Shown: positions 41,124 through 50,002 of the stretch, one piece after another
How positions within the stretch are numbered: the first letter of the stretch is position 1
How the letters are laid out: each line of letters starts with the position of its first letter
Assembly (NCBI RefSeq): GCF_900182835.1
Contig: NZ_FXUB01000001.1
Location: 372,001-436,000, forward strand
Length of the DNA stretch: 64,000 nt
Direction of reading: 5' to 3'
Origin: Desulfurobacterium pacificum
GTDB taxonomy: Bacteria; Aquificota; Aquificia; Desulfurobacteriales; Desulfurobacteriaceae
Notes under the pieces: model-generated
The model's input: the letters and a program-made list of their open reading frames with translations, nothing else
Told to the model about the DNA's origin: nothing
Database searches by the model: none
Program-made: the position numbers and the translations under genes

Positions 41124-41380
41124 CACTCCCCTAAATACGCAGACTTAACTTTAGAAGTATCAGAAATAATTTTTTTTAGGTCATCTTCTTCTTTAGCAAG
41201 CTCCTTTTCCATTTCCTGAACAAAACGGAACAGCCTTTGCGCATCTTTTAAAGATAAAGTTTTAATAAATTCCTCTTGATTAATTTTTTTAATTAAGTCT
41301 AAAGCCTCAGAATATTTCTTTTGAGAAATCAGAACTGCCAACTTATCAAGGTTCAAACTCTGTTCTTTATCCCTTCCCAT
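41123..41380 (-). CDS. FliT-like small flagellar chaperone candidate
   Basis: This 85-residue, highly charged helical protein sits directly downstream of FliS (28-bp overlap) with no catalytic motif. Size, helix content (SLNLDKLAVLISQKKYSEALDLIKKIN, then a long Lys/Glu helix) and position match FliT-type export chaperones that bind FliD. Sequence similarity between FliT proteins is poor, so the call rests on context. Confidence 0.5.
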   Translation of the reverse strand: MGRDKEQSLNLDKLAVLISQKKYSEALDLIKKINQEEFIKTLSLKDAQRLFRFVQEMEKELAKEEDDLKKIISDTSKVKSAYLGE

Positions 41381-41715
41381 CCTTCCTTCAAAGTAGTCAG
41401 TATACCAATTAAATCATTTAGCAGTCGCTTATCGTTTTTACCATTGGCAATTACTAAACTATCAAGAATAAAATCGTACAACTTCCTTAAATTCTCAGCT
41501 ATTTCTCCACCCTTTTCCATATCAAGAGAGTTATTCAAAACCCTTATAATCCTGTCAGCCTTAACTATGGCATCAACCTTAGCCTGAACGTCACCTTCTT
41601 CAATTGCCTCAATAGCTTCTTTTAAAAGCAAAATCACCTTTTCATAGAGCAAAATCACATGCTCTACTGGGGATGCCGTTTCTACCTGCATTTTCAAATA
41701 AGGATTAACATTCAT
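41353..41715 (-). CDS. fliS: Flagellar export chaperone FliS
   Basis: This 120-residue helical-bundle protein begins NVNPYLKMQVETASPVEHVILLYEKVILLL, the FliS signature with the conserved Leu-Tyr-Glu. It keeps flagellin monomers unfolded for export. The start was taken at ATG 41715 because the preceding codon is TTG directly after the FliD stop. It is followed by the FliT-like gene. Confidence 0.92.
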   Translation of the reverse strand: MNVNPYLKMQVETASPVEHVILLYEKVILLLKEAIEAIEEGDVQAKVDAIVKADRIIRVLNNSLDMEKGGEIAENLRKLYDFILDSLVIANGKNDKRLLNDLIGILTTLKEGWEGIKNRV

Positions 41716-41718
41716 CAA

Positions 41719-43077
41719 TTACCCCGCTGAAACATCATTAGTTGTTGGAAGTAAAGAAGGAGTTCCAAAGACTGACGTTAATTTAGCTCTAATCTCCGCC
41801 ATCTGCTCCTGTAACAATTGAACTTGTATCAACTGCTGACGGAAATTCTCAATTTGGTCATTTACCAGTTTTTTCATCTCTTCTATTTGGTCATCAAGAG
41901 CTTCTTTCTGATTCTCAAGAGATTTTTCCATGGAACCTATAGGACCAGTAGGGTCTTTAAGCAATATCAAATAATCATAAAGTTCACTTTTTAAATCCGA
42001 AATAACGTTCTCCATTTCTGACGGATTAGAACTTAAGATAGAATCAAGAACGTCTGTTTTCAAAGACAAATGTCCAGTATCTTTATCAACGTCCAATAAA
42101 TTAGCATTAAACAGAGGTTGCAAACGAGAAAGAATTGAAGAACGTATCATCTGCAATGTACTATTTCCCGACAATCTGCCGTCTTTACCTGTTTCTGTTT
42201 GAACGAAATCCACAATATCGTTATACGCTGAAATAAAATCCTCTAATGCAGATTCAAACTTAGAATAATCCTGGGAAATTGAAACGTTAGCTGTTCCCAA
42301 TTCTTTAACAGTCAATTCTACCCCTGGAATTGCATCAGTAAATGTGTTCGTAGAACTTGTAATAGTTGTACCATAAACCGTAATTTCAGCATCCTGTGCA
42401 GTTTGAACGTGACTCGCAGAATAGTTATCCCCTAACTGCAGTTTATCTAATAAATCCCCTCCTCCAACTTCACTTATAGAAATGGTATTATCAGCACCTG
42501 TATCTACTCCAGAAAGCAAAAGTCTGTAAGAAGTACCGTCATAAATAATAGAAGCCTTTACTTTATCTTGAGCGTTATTAATCGCATCTGCTATTTCTTT
42601 CAAAGTAGAAGGGTTCGCCGCATCTGTGGTATCTGTATCATAGTCTATAGTGGCAACAACATTCCCCGCATAAGTTATCTGTATAGTACCTGCTGCTGTT
42701 GCAACAGCAGAATCTAAATCAGAAACCCCAGCTTGAGATAACCACACATCGTTCTGGGCAAGTTGATTTACAGTAACATCTACAGAGCCTGTAACTGCTT
42801 TATCAGCGTCAGTAACAGATGCACTTAAAACATTCTCATTAGATACAGAAACCTGCTTATCATTTAACAAATCACCGGAAATTAGGGTATCAAACTTTTC
42901 ATAAAAAGCTTCAATTTTCGTTTCAAAATCGTTAACAGCAGAAATTTTGGTATTTATAGCATCTTCCTGTTGCTGCAAATACAAAACAGGCTGCATCTGG
43001 GCTTGATAATAAGCCTCAAGAATGGTCTGATAGTCAAACGTTCCTGCTAAATTACTTACATAAAGTTCTCCAGCCAT
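41719..43077 (-). CDS. fliD: Flagellar hook-associated protein 2 (filament cap, FliD)
   Basis: This 452-residue protein has the FliD layout: an N-terminal helical part with LAGTFDYQTILEAYYQAQMQP and KISAVNDFETKIEAFYEKFDTLI, a beta-rich variable middle with Asp/Thr-rich repeats, and a C-terminal heptad helix (VNDQIENFRQQLIQVQLLQEQMAEIRAKL). It caps the filament so that flagellin assembles. It lies 12 bp downstream of flaG and 3 nt before fliS. Confidence 0.93.
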   Translation of the reverse strand: MAGELYVSNLAGTFDYQTILEAYYQAQMQPVLYLQQQEDAINTKISAVNDFETKIEAFYEKFDTLISGDLLNDKQVSVSNENVLSASVTDADKAVTGSVDVTVNQLAQNDVWLSQAGVSDLDSAVATAAGTIQITYAGNVVATIDYDTDTTDAANPSTLKEIADAINNAQDKVKASIIYDGTSYRLLLSGVDTGADNTISISEVGGGDLLDKLQLGDNYSASHVQTAQDAEITVYGTTITSSTNTFTDAIPGVELTVKELGTANVSISQDYSKFESALEDFISAYNDIVDFVQTETGKDGRLSGNSTLQMIRSSILSRLQPLFNANLLDVDKDTGHLSLKTDVLDSILSSNPSEMENVISDLKSELYDYLILLKDPTGPIGSMEKSLENQKEALDDQIEEMKKLVNDQIENFRQQLIQVQLLQEQMAEIRAKLTSVFGTPSLLPTTNDVSAG

Positions 43078-43089
43078 TTTTTTCTCTCT

Positions 43090-43464
43090 TTAAACTTTTT
43101 CGTTGTAAAGTAAACCAGCTATTTCATCAAGGTATTTAGCAATTTTTAAAACATATTCAGGGGGTATCTGTCTTATAACTTTGTTAGTAGTTTTATCAAT
43201 AACCTTTACCACAACCATGTCGGTATCTTTATCTATTTGAATCTTAAGTTGAGTATTTAACATTGAAAGTTTCTTTTTTAGGTCTTCTACTATTTTTTCT
43301 ATTACCTCTGGTGAAGCCTGTTTTTTTTCTAACTTTTGAGTTTGATCCTGATTTTGAAGGTGCTGGTTTTTGTCATTTTGGAGATTTTTCGCAACCTTAA
43401 CATCAAAATTCTGAGAGTTCATCTCAACAGATGTTTGAACATTAGTAATAGCTTTTACATCCAT
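43090..43464 (-). CDS. flaG: FlaG-family flagellar protein
   Basis: This 124-residue protein is Gln/Asn-rich in its first half (residues 1-50) and has a C-terminal domain ending LQIDKDTDMVVVKVIDKTTNKVIRQIPPEYVLKIAKYLDEIAG (about 77-120), the FlaG signature (I-R-Q-I-P). FlaG influences filament length and glycosylation state in some bacteria. It heads the flaG-fliD-fliS unit downstream of fliC. Confidence 0.9.
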   Translation of the reverse strand: MDVKAITNVQTSVEMNSQNFDVKVAKNLQNDKNQHLQNQDQTQKLEKKQASPEVIEKIVEDLKKKLSMLNTQLKIQIDKDTDMVVVKVIDKTTNKVIRQIPPEYVLKIAKYLDEIAGLLYNEKV

Positions 43465-43476
43465 CTTTTACTCCTA

Positions 43477-43512
43477 AAAAACAGTTTAGGGAGGGAATAT
43501 TCCCTCCCTAAA
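43477..43512 (-). terminator. Terminator of the flagellin gene
   Basis: A perfect 28-bp palindrome, TTTAGGGAGGGAAT and its inverse (43485-43512), lies 7 bp past the fliC stop and is followed on the minus strand by CTGTTTTTTAGG. Its symmetry gives a 14-bp stem. It separates the very abundant fliC transcript from flaG-fliD. Confidence 0.92.
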
Positions 43513-43518
43513 ATTCTA

Positions 43519-44379
43519 TTACCTAAGAAGTTGAAGCACAAGTTGTGGTAATTGATTTGCCTGAGCAAGCATAGCAGTACCAGACTGCATAAGAATCTGG
43601 TCTCTTGTAAACTCAGACATTTCTTTAGCGAAGTCAACGTTTCTAATTCTAGATTCAGCTTCCTTAACGTTAATCCTCTGGCTTTCGTTGTTAGTAACGA
43701 TTTTCTCAAGCTCTATCTGATAAGAACCAAACTTGGCGTTCAATTTGTCAACAGCTTTAATCAAAGCGTCAACAGTAGAAATTGTTGCTTCTGCAAGAGT
43801 CTGGCTTGTAACGTTAAGAACGTAAGCTGTGTTACCCAAAGTAATAGTGGATGGAGCGTTTGTATCAGTAGCAGCAGCCGCAGATGCAGTTGCACTCTGC
43901 ATTAACAAGGTCTGCTGTGTTCTACCACCATAGTGGATTGTAAAGCTAACTGCCGTTCCGGAGCTAAAGAGATTAACCCCATTAAACTCAGTATCTTTGA
44001 AGATTTTACCGATTACATCAACAAGCTTGTTAATATCTTGTTGGATAATTTGTCTTGTTGCATCATCCTGAGAGTCGTTAGCAGCTTCAATAGCTTTTGA
44101 CTTGATGTCGTTTAAGATGTTATAAACGTTTGTAAGAGCAGACTGGGCAATCTGAGAAATAGAAATACCATCTTGAGCGTTTCTAGTAGCTTGCTCAAGA
44201 GATACTGCGTAAGTCTTTAGTTGGTCAGCAATGTAAAGACCAGCAGCATCATCAGCAGCTCTGTTAATTCTGTAACCAGTAGCAAGTCTTTCGAGAGCTT
44301 TGTTCATGTCTGCTTCTGTTTGAAGCAAGTTAAAGTGTGTAAAGTCGGCTTGATAGTTGTAGTTAATCCTCAGAGCCAT
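43519..44379 (-). CDS. fliC: Flagellin
   Basis: This 286-residue protein has the conserved N-terminal D0/D1 region (ALRINYN...AERLATGYRINRAADDAAG, and NAQDGISISQIAQSAL) and the C-terminal D0/D1 (VNVKEAESRIRNVDFAKEMSEFTRDQILMQSG, ending QLPQLVLQLLR). The hypervariable centre is short, typical of compact filaments. It is transcribed from a sigma-28 promoter and ends at a strong terminator. The neighbouring glycosyltransferases suggest a glycosylated filament. Confidence 0.96.
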   Translation of the reverse strand: MALRINYNYQADFTHFNLLQTEADMNKALERLATGYRINRAADDAAGLYIADQLKTYAVSLEQATRNAQDGISISQIAQSALTNVYNILNDIKSKAIEAANDSQDDATRQIIQQDINKLVDVIGKIFKDTEFNGVNLFSSGTAVSFTIHYGGRTQQTLLMQSATASAAAATDTNAPSTITLGNTAYVLNVTSQTLAEATISTVDALIKAVDKLNAKFGSYQIELEKIVTNNESQRINVKEAESRIRNVDFAKEMSEFTRDQILMQSGTAMLAQANQLPQLVLQLLR

Positions 44380-44413
44380 GGTTACCTCCTTCTTCCTAAT
44401 GATTTCTTAGCTA

Positions 44414-45859
44414 TTAACTATTATCGGAAGAAGAAGGGAAACTTTTAACTTTATCACGTAAATTTTCGTCTTTTTCTATTAAGGAAAGAGCATGCAGAGC
44501 AATAAATGGATCACCAACAGCAGAAAGAGCTTTATAATAAAAATCCACAGCCTCCCCCACCTTTCCCTGCACTTCCAATAGCTTTGCCCTAACAAAATCT
44601 TTTAAGTATCCCTCAGGATAGATTTTCAATACATCTACCAAAATCTCTTCACTTTTTCTATCTTCCAGCTCTTTCAAGCAAACGCTCAACACAAAAGAAT
44701 CTTCACCAAATTTCCTCAACAGTTTTTTCATTAGAGAACCCTTCTTAGGAAACGGCACAAGCTTAATTACCAACAGCCCCAAATACTTACCTTTTTGCTT
44801 CTTCCAGAGCTTTAAAAGCTCTTCTCCCCTATCTTCAAAAATCCTCAAATCCTCAAAAAGCACCCTCTTAAACTCAATAAACCTATCGCTGGCGAAAGAA
44901 ATACCGTAAGAAAACGGATTAACCTCCACTTCATCTAACAATAAAAACAGCCTTTTAAGAGCTTCAAACGCCTTATCATATTCAAGCTTATCCCTATAAA
45001 AGCTAAAAGCATAAAAGTAAAAATCTGGAACAGGCAACCCTTCTTTCAAAACTTTTTTTAAGTACTTCTCGTAACTAACTTCATCTCCCAAGTTTTTCAA
45101 AACGCTAAACAGATAGTTAAAAACATAAATGTAGAAAAATCCAAACTCCTCCTCTCTTCCCTTAACCAGCTCCAAAAATTCCTCACCAAACCTTTTAGCG
45201 TCTTCAAGGAACCTTTCATCTTCATATCCCAAAATAGTGCAGGTTTGAACCATGTAAAACAGCTTTATAAGGTAAGTCCTAGTTCCCTTTTCAATATTAG
45301 AAAGCTCTTCTTTCAAAAGCTGATAATTTCTTCTAGCCTTATCCAGTTGAACGTTCATATCTGCATAACCGTAGTGATTAACGAAAACCGGTATGCCCAC
45401 CACCTCTCTAACATTAGGCGTTTCGTGAACTTTACCTATCCACCTTATAGAAGGGTCATTTCTGTGAATGAATATGTGAGAAGATATGGACTTTATATCC
45501 CCAGAAGCAGCAAAGTTTCTAACGCCTATAACAACCGCCTTAATGTTAGGAGGAAGCTGTTTCAGACAAACCAAAGCTTTCTTGTATTCTTCGTCTTCTA
45601 ATTCAAAGTCAGCATCAAAGTGCCATATCCAGTCAATATCTTTTGAAACTTCCTCAATAGCCCTATTTCTGGCGTCGGCAAAACCGTTCCAGTTGTGAGC
45701 TACAACCTTACATCCATAAGATTTAGCTATATCTACAGTTCTGTCTTCTGAACCGGTATCAACAAGCACTATTTCGTCAAACCTACCCTTTAAAGAATCA
45801 AGGAGTCTCGGCAAGTTCTTTTCTTCATTTTTAGCTATTATGGCAGCCGCTACTTTCAT
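44414..45859 (-). CDS. Family 2 glycosyltransferase with C-terminal TPR-like repeats
   Basis: This 481-residue protein has an N-terminal GT2 domain: AAAIIAKNEEKNLPRLLDSL (5-24), EIVLVDTGSEDRTVDIA (about 29-45), and the DXD motif HFDADFELED (about 80-89), followed by about 330 residues of paired helices resembling TPRs (ALKRLFLLLDEV, LEVQGKVGEAVDFYYKAL). Such enzymes glycosylate proteins such as flagellin or S-layer. The gene overlaps its upstream neighbour by 29 bp and carries the fliC promoter in its last codons, so flagellin is a likely acceptor (inferred). Confidence 0.85.
   Translation of the reverse strand: MKVAAAIIAKNEEKNLPRLLDSLKGRFDEIVLVDTGSEDRTVDIAKSYGCKVVAHNWNGFADARNRAIEEVSKDIDWIWHFDADFELEDEEYKKALVCLKQLPPNIKAVVIGVRNFAASGDIKSISSHIFIHRNDPSIRWIGKVHETPNVREVVGIPVFVNHYGYADMNVQLDKARRNYQLLKEELSNIEKGTRTYLIKLFYMVQTCTILGYEDERFLEDAKRFGEEFLELVKGREEEFGFFYIYVFNYLFSVLKNLGDEVSYEKYLKKVLKEGLPVPDFYFYAFSFYRDKLEYDKAFEALKRLFLLLDEVEVNPFSYGISFASDRFIEFKRVLFEDLRIFEDRGEELLKLWKKQKGKYLGLLVIKLVPFPKKGSLMKKLLRKFGEDSFVLSVCLKELEDRKSEEILVDVLKIYPEGYLKDFVRAKLLEVQGKVGEAVDFYYKALSAVGDPFIALHALSLIEKDENLRDKVKSFPSSSDNS
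44421..44447 (-). promoter_or_regulatory. Sigma-28 (FliA) promoter of fliC
   Basis: On the minus strand TAAA (44444-44447), exactly 15 bp, and TCCGATAA (44421-44428) match the TAAA-N15-GCCGATAA consensus with one difference. It lies 40 bp before the fliC start, inside the last codons of the upstream glycosyltransferase gene, so filament and glycan genes are partly nested. Confidence 0.85.
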
Positions 45860-47729
45860 TCAACTTCCTCTTCCAGAAAATCTCTGCAAACTCTCTTTTC
45901 CCTTCTTCGTACTTATTGGCTACCCTTAAAATCCTGTCCTTTACTTTTTCAAGCTCCTCTAATTCTTCTTTACTTAAAGAAAATCTAGACAGGTCAAAGA
46001 AAGGATTAATCAAAAGCAGCCTTTTAAGAGAAGCCAGAAATACCTTCCTATCCGCAGATTCAGAAGCAAAAACCTGCAACAACTTTTTATAGTAAACACC
46101 AAGTTTTTCCGAAACGCGTTCAGCCGCTTCTAGCCTATTTAGCCTTAAATACCTCTCAAACTTTGACGCCAACCTTTCGCAGCTATCAGAAATTCCCAAC
46201 ACATTAAGCAACTTCTCCAAAGACGAAAACTTCTCAAACCTCCAAAGGTAATAGGCAGCGTTAAAGTAATCTTGGTGAGCTAAAAGGTCAGAAGCAAAAA
46301 GTTCTTCAGGCTCGTTAGAAAAGTAATAAATGTCCTTTAAGCGAAACCTCTGAAGAAACCGCCTTTTAGCCAAAGACTCAAAAGAATAATCCATAAGTTC
46401 TACAAAAGTAGAAACGTTTCCATCGTGAATCCTGTAAACAAGTCCTTCATAATCAATGCCTTTAATGTCCTCATACGGGAGAATTCTAAACCAAAACTCA
46501 TAATCCTGCGCTCTGTAAAACTCCTCATCGTATAAACCGTACTTATCGTAAACAGATTTCTTTATGCATACTCCGGGGTTAGGCAGAGGAGGAGAAGACA
46601 TAAGGATCCTCACGCAGGCTTTTCTATTTTTAAAGTAGTCTATAATTTGAGACAGTTTCATTTCTTTTGAATTTTCGTACAAAATCCACAGCTTTAAAGG
46701 GTAGAAAACAGAAACAGAAGGAAACCGACTTATCGCAACAGCATAACTGCTTAAAAGGTCCGGCTTCATAACATCATCATCGTCAAGCCAAACAATCCAG
46801 TCTCCTTTTGCAAGGTTTACGCATTGATTTCTCGCGTAAGGTCTTCCTCTATTTTTTTCTCCCTTAAAGTAGCGAATTCTGGAGTCGTTAAATTTTTTTA
46901 CTACTTCAGCAGTAGAATCGGTAGAACCGTCATCGTAAACGATAATCTCAAAATTATCAAAAGTTTGTGAAAGCACGCTTTCAAGAGCTTGTTTCAAGTA
47001 ATGAGCACGATTATAAGTAGGTATGCAAACTGAAAAAAACGGAAGTTCCTTATTTCTAAAAGGTATCTTTTCAAGAATTAGCGTTCCTTTTTCTGTTTCC
47101 GGTTCCCAAGAGGAAAAGACCTGTAGCTCTTTTTTCCACATGTAAGCTACTTCTCTTTCATCTTCTCTTTTAGCATCGTCAAGAATAATCAAGAATTCCT
47201 CTGGCAGAAACTCCTTTAAGAGAGGAAGTATCGGATATCTAATATTTTTCCTAACAGGAGCGGGAGGACCATCCACAAATAAAACGTCAACTTTCCTTTT
47301 TTCTTCCTGCAGCCTTTTCTTAACTTCTTTCAGGTCGTAATACAGCCACTCTCGACCGTTTATCCAGTAGCTAATCAGCGGAGCGTAGAAAACCTCTGCA
47401 AAGCTACCCAAGCGGTGAAATTCAATCTCTTTTTTTGTCTGCTCGTAAAAATCGTAAGAGTGCTCAAGAGAAAAGACCTTCCCTTGAGGAAAAAACTTTT
47501 TCAGCAAGTAGCCAAGAACTACCGTTGAAACTCCGGAACCTGCTTCAACTATTGTAAGGCTGGAATTAGAAGACTTCTTCTTCAAAATTCCTTTCACTGC
47601 TACCAGCAAAAAGTCAGGAGAAGCAGCCCAATCCCTCGTAAAATTTAGAGGAAGCTGGAAATCCAGTAACTTTTGAAGCTGAACGTAAGATTCAATCTGT
47701 TTAAAAAGTTCATCCGGCAGTTCAGGCAA
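45831..47729 (-). CDS. Methyltransferase-glycosyltransferase fusion with TPR-like tail
   Basis: This 632-residue protein joins three parts. Residues about 50-220 form a class I SAM methyltransferase (LTIVEAGSGVSTVVLGYLL, then VLFVDGPPAP). Residues about 235-450 form a GT2 domain (FFSVCIPTYNRAHYLKQAL, VYDDGSTDST, WIVWLDDDD). The rest is helical with TPR-like Leu/Glu spacing. A single chain may add and methylate a sugar. The overlap with the next gene and spacing with the previous one place it in the glycan operon of the flagellar region. Confidence 0.85.
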   Translation of the reverse strand: MPELPDELFKQIESYVQLQKLLDFQLPLNFTRDWAASPDFLLVAVKGILKKKSSNSSLTIVEAGSGVSTVVLGYLLKKFFPQGKVFSLEHSYDFYEQTKKEIEFHRLGSFAEVFYAPLISYWINGREWLYYDLKEVKKRLQEEKRKVDVLFVDGPPAPVRKNIRYPILPLLKEFLPEEFLIILDDAKREDEREVAYMWKKELQVFSSWEPETEKGTLILEKIPFRNKELPFFSVCIPTYNRAHYLKQALESVLSQTFDNFEIIVYDDGSTDSTAEVVKKFNDSRIRYFKGEKNRGRPYARNQCVNLAKGDWIVWLDDDDVMKPDLLSSYAVAISRFPSVSVFYPLKLWILYENSKEMKLSQIIDYFKNRKACVRILMSSPPLPNPGVCIKKSVYDKYGLYDEEFYRAQDYEFWFRILPYEDIKGIDYEGLVYRIHDGNVSTFVELMDYSFESLAKRRFLQRFRLKDIYYFSNEPEELFASDLLAHQDYFNAAYYLWRFEKFSSLEKLLNVLGISDSCERLASKFERYLRLNRLEAAERVSEKLGVYYKKLLQVFASESADRKVFLASLKRLLLINPFFDLSRFSLSKEELEELEKVKDRILRVANKYEEGKREFAEIFWKRKLNESSGCHNS

Positions 47730-47730
47730 C

Positions 47731-48981
47731 TTACCTCCTTTCCTTTAGGTGTCCAACTATTCTATTAATGAGGCCTAATACCTCCTCTTCCTTTTTGAGG
47801 AGCTTCGCCGCTTCTGAAAGGTTGTAGAGATAATCCTCGTTAATCGGATTCATAGTAACGGCTTTGTAAAAAAAGCGGAAAGCTTCCTCCTTTTTATCTT
47901 CCAGCCACTTGATTACCCCAAGAATGTTGTGAATGGGCGCTCCGGAATAGAAAGTAGTAACTTCCTGCAATGCTGCTACTATTTCCACCACTTTGCCCTG
48001 CTCAACAGCCTTTTCCAGCTCGTCAACGAGACTTTTTATCTTTTCGGTAAAGAACTGAAACTTTTCAACTTCTTTGTCTTCCATCCCTTGACTTTTTGAA
48101 ATAAGCTTTTCTGCTTCATCAAATAATCCCATATCAACGTAAGCTTTTATTAGCTGCCTCAAAGTTTCCTGGTTGTGAAATTCCATAAGAGCTCTCCGGT
48201 AGAATTCGGAAGCGTTAAAGTAATCGTAATAAGCCGACAGCCTATTGCCTACTATCGTAAGAGCCGTAGCCATTGCTATCTTTGGGCTTTTATCCCAGGA
48301 AAGAAACGGAAAGATGTCCTTTTCCCAGTTGTAGTTTTTGAGAACAACATTCCTTAAAGCGTAGCTTCTGTAAGAGGTATCGATAAAGTTAGAGCTGGGC
48401 TCGTAAACGGCGTAAGAGACGGAAGCCAGCTTCATCTTTAATTGCTTAACGTTTCTATAAACGTATTCGTAAAAGTCAAATTCGTCGTAGGATTCGTCAA
48501 ACTGACCCAAGCTTTCAAGTAAGCTCTTTTTAAACAGGAGGGCAGATTCAGGAAGACAGTCTTCCACTGCAAGACCGTGAAGAACAGTAAGCTCGTTGTT
48601 AAAAAGGTCAGGATAGTTAACTACTTTTTCTTCATTCCCCGACTTTATTACAAGGTTCGGATAAACAATGTCAGCCTGAGTTTCTTCAAGTTCTTCTAAA
48701 AGCTCTTCTACTAAATCTTCGTCAAGTGAAAAGTCTGTGTGCAGAAGAAGGACATATTCGGTATCAGCCTGCTTTATTAACTTATTTTTTTCTGCTGCAC
48801 AGTTTTTACTTTCCCCAGATACTGTTTTAACGGGAACTTCAAGCTCTTCAAGAACGCTTTTGGCAGGAGAATTTTCAGAAACAATAATTGAGTTTATGAA
48901 GTCTGCGTTGTCTTCTAAAGAAGAGAGGAATTGGGGGGGTGGGGTGGATTTTCCATAAACAACAACATCTACCTTTTCCAT
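47731..48981 (-). CDS. Glycosyltransferase family 2-like protein with TPR-like C-terminus
   Basis: This 416-residue protein has a short GT2-like N-terminal domain (DVVVYGKSTPPPQFLSSLE, IIVSENSPAKSVLEEL, and TEYVLLLHTDFSLDEDLVE as the DXD region, about 75-93) and a helical C-terminal half (about 250-415) with TPR-type repeats such as AYYDYFNASEFYRRAL and EAFRFFYKAVTMNP. The GT motif is HTDFS, a reduced DXD, so activity is less certain. GGAGG precedes ATG 48981, which shares a base with the stop of the decayed gene upstream (TAATG). Confidence 0.75.
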   Translation of the reverse strand: MEKVDVVVYGKSTPPPQFLSSLEDNADFINSIIVSENSPAKSVLEELEVPVKTVSGESKNCAAEKNKLIKQADTEYVLLLHTDFSLDEDLVEELLEELEETQADIVYPNLVIKSGNEEKVVNYPDLFNNELTVLHGLAVEDCLPESALLFKKSLLESLGQFDESYDEFDFYEYVYRNVKQLKMKLASVSYAVYEPSSNFIDTSYRSYALRNVVLKNYNWEKDIFPFLSWDKSPKIAMATALTIVGNRLSAYYDYFNASEFYRRALMEFHNQETLRQLIKAYVDMGLFDEAEKLISKSQGMEDKEVEKFQFFTEKIKSLVDELEKAVEQGKVVEIVAALQEVTTFYSGAPIHNILGVIKWLEDKKEEAFRFFYKAVTMNPINEDYLYNLSEAAKLLKKEEEVLGLINRIVGHLKERR

Positions 48982-49999
48982 TAATTACCTCCATTACTAA
49001 CCGATAACTTTACCAATTTTAAACTATCTTCTACATATTTTTGAAAAATTTCCGAATCTTTAGAAACTGCCAGCAAGTACTTTTTTTCCAAAATCAAGAG
49101 CCAACCTTTTAGAAATCCTACGATACTGTAAAAACTTACTCCTGCATTCAATCACTTCTTCCTCACTCAAACAAGGCTTCAAAAAATCTCCCAAACTACC
49201 CTTCAACTCCACCAACATCGTCATGAACAGCTAAAATTATCGCTCTTAAAATTTTCCTTTTATGCAAATTCTTGTTCCAAAGTTCAAGTAACTTCTTAAT
49301 CCAGATAACTAAGCTTTTCACACTTCTTATAATCCTATTATAATAGAGATAAGTTTCTAACAAAATAGTAAACAGCATCAGGAAAAGAGTGTATAAAACT
49401 AAATATCCTTTTTCCATTAAATCCAAACGCAACTTATTATTCTCAAATTACAGAAAAAAAACTTTCATCAAACCTAACATCAAGCAAAACTTGAATTCTT
49501 GGAAAAATAGAAGAACCAGACAAAAACTTAACAGGATGAACTTCTCGAGGATAATCATTAAATTGTAGTTTAGTTCTTTTAAGAAAATCCTTTATCTTGC
49601 AAACTAACACATCTGCTTTAAAACTTTGATAATTTCTAAACACATTTGAAATTACTTGTTTCGATAATTCAACATCAGGATTCAAAATCCACACATATTT
49701 AAACCCAACTTCTGCTACAATTGACAGTTCCAAGTTATTCCCTCCCGCATACCCGTTATTAATGTTCCTCATAATTTGATATTTTTCCCTATCTAAGAAA
49801 CTTTCAACAACCGAAGATAACTTCTCATATTCTAAATCGTCCTCAAAATTATCAACAATTAACCAACAAAAGCCATTATACTTTTGCTTACTAAGAAAAT
49901 AGGCAAGGGTTCTTATACATGAAGACGAAAATAAGTAACAGTAATTATAACTATTGGAGAAGCAATTTTAAGCTCATTAGTTTTCATTCTTATATTCAT
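48981..49999 (-). pseudogene. Decayed GT2 (rhamnosyltransferase-like) gene with several frameshifts and a nonsense codon
   Basis: Pieces in different minus-strand frames make one ordinary GT2 of about 335 codons. Piece 1 (from ATG 49999) ends SPIVIITVTYFRLH. Piece 2 (to 49443) reads CIRTLAYFLSKQKYNGF...NNGYAGGNN...YVWILNPDVEL...FDESFF. Piece 3 (49432-49196) holds FENNKLRLDLMEKGY...YYNRIIR...LRAIILAVHD. The last parts read GSLGDFLKPCLSEEEV and KYLLAVSKDSEIFQKYVEDS, ending TAA next to the following gene's ATG. Shifts occur at about 49920, an A8 tract near 49454, a GGG near 49197 and an A7/T7 tract near 49085; a TAA replaces the expected Tyr before FENN. The original operon spacing is kept, so this was once an active gene. 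Confidence 0.8.
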
Positions 50000-50002
50000 C
50001 AC

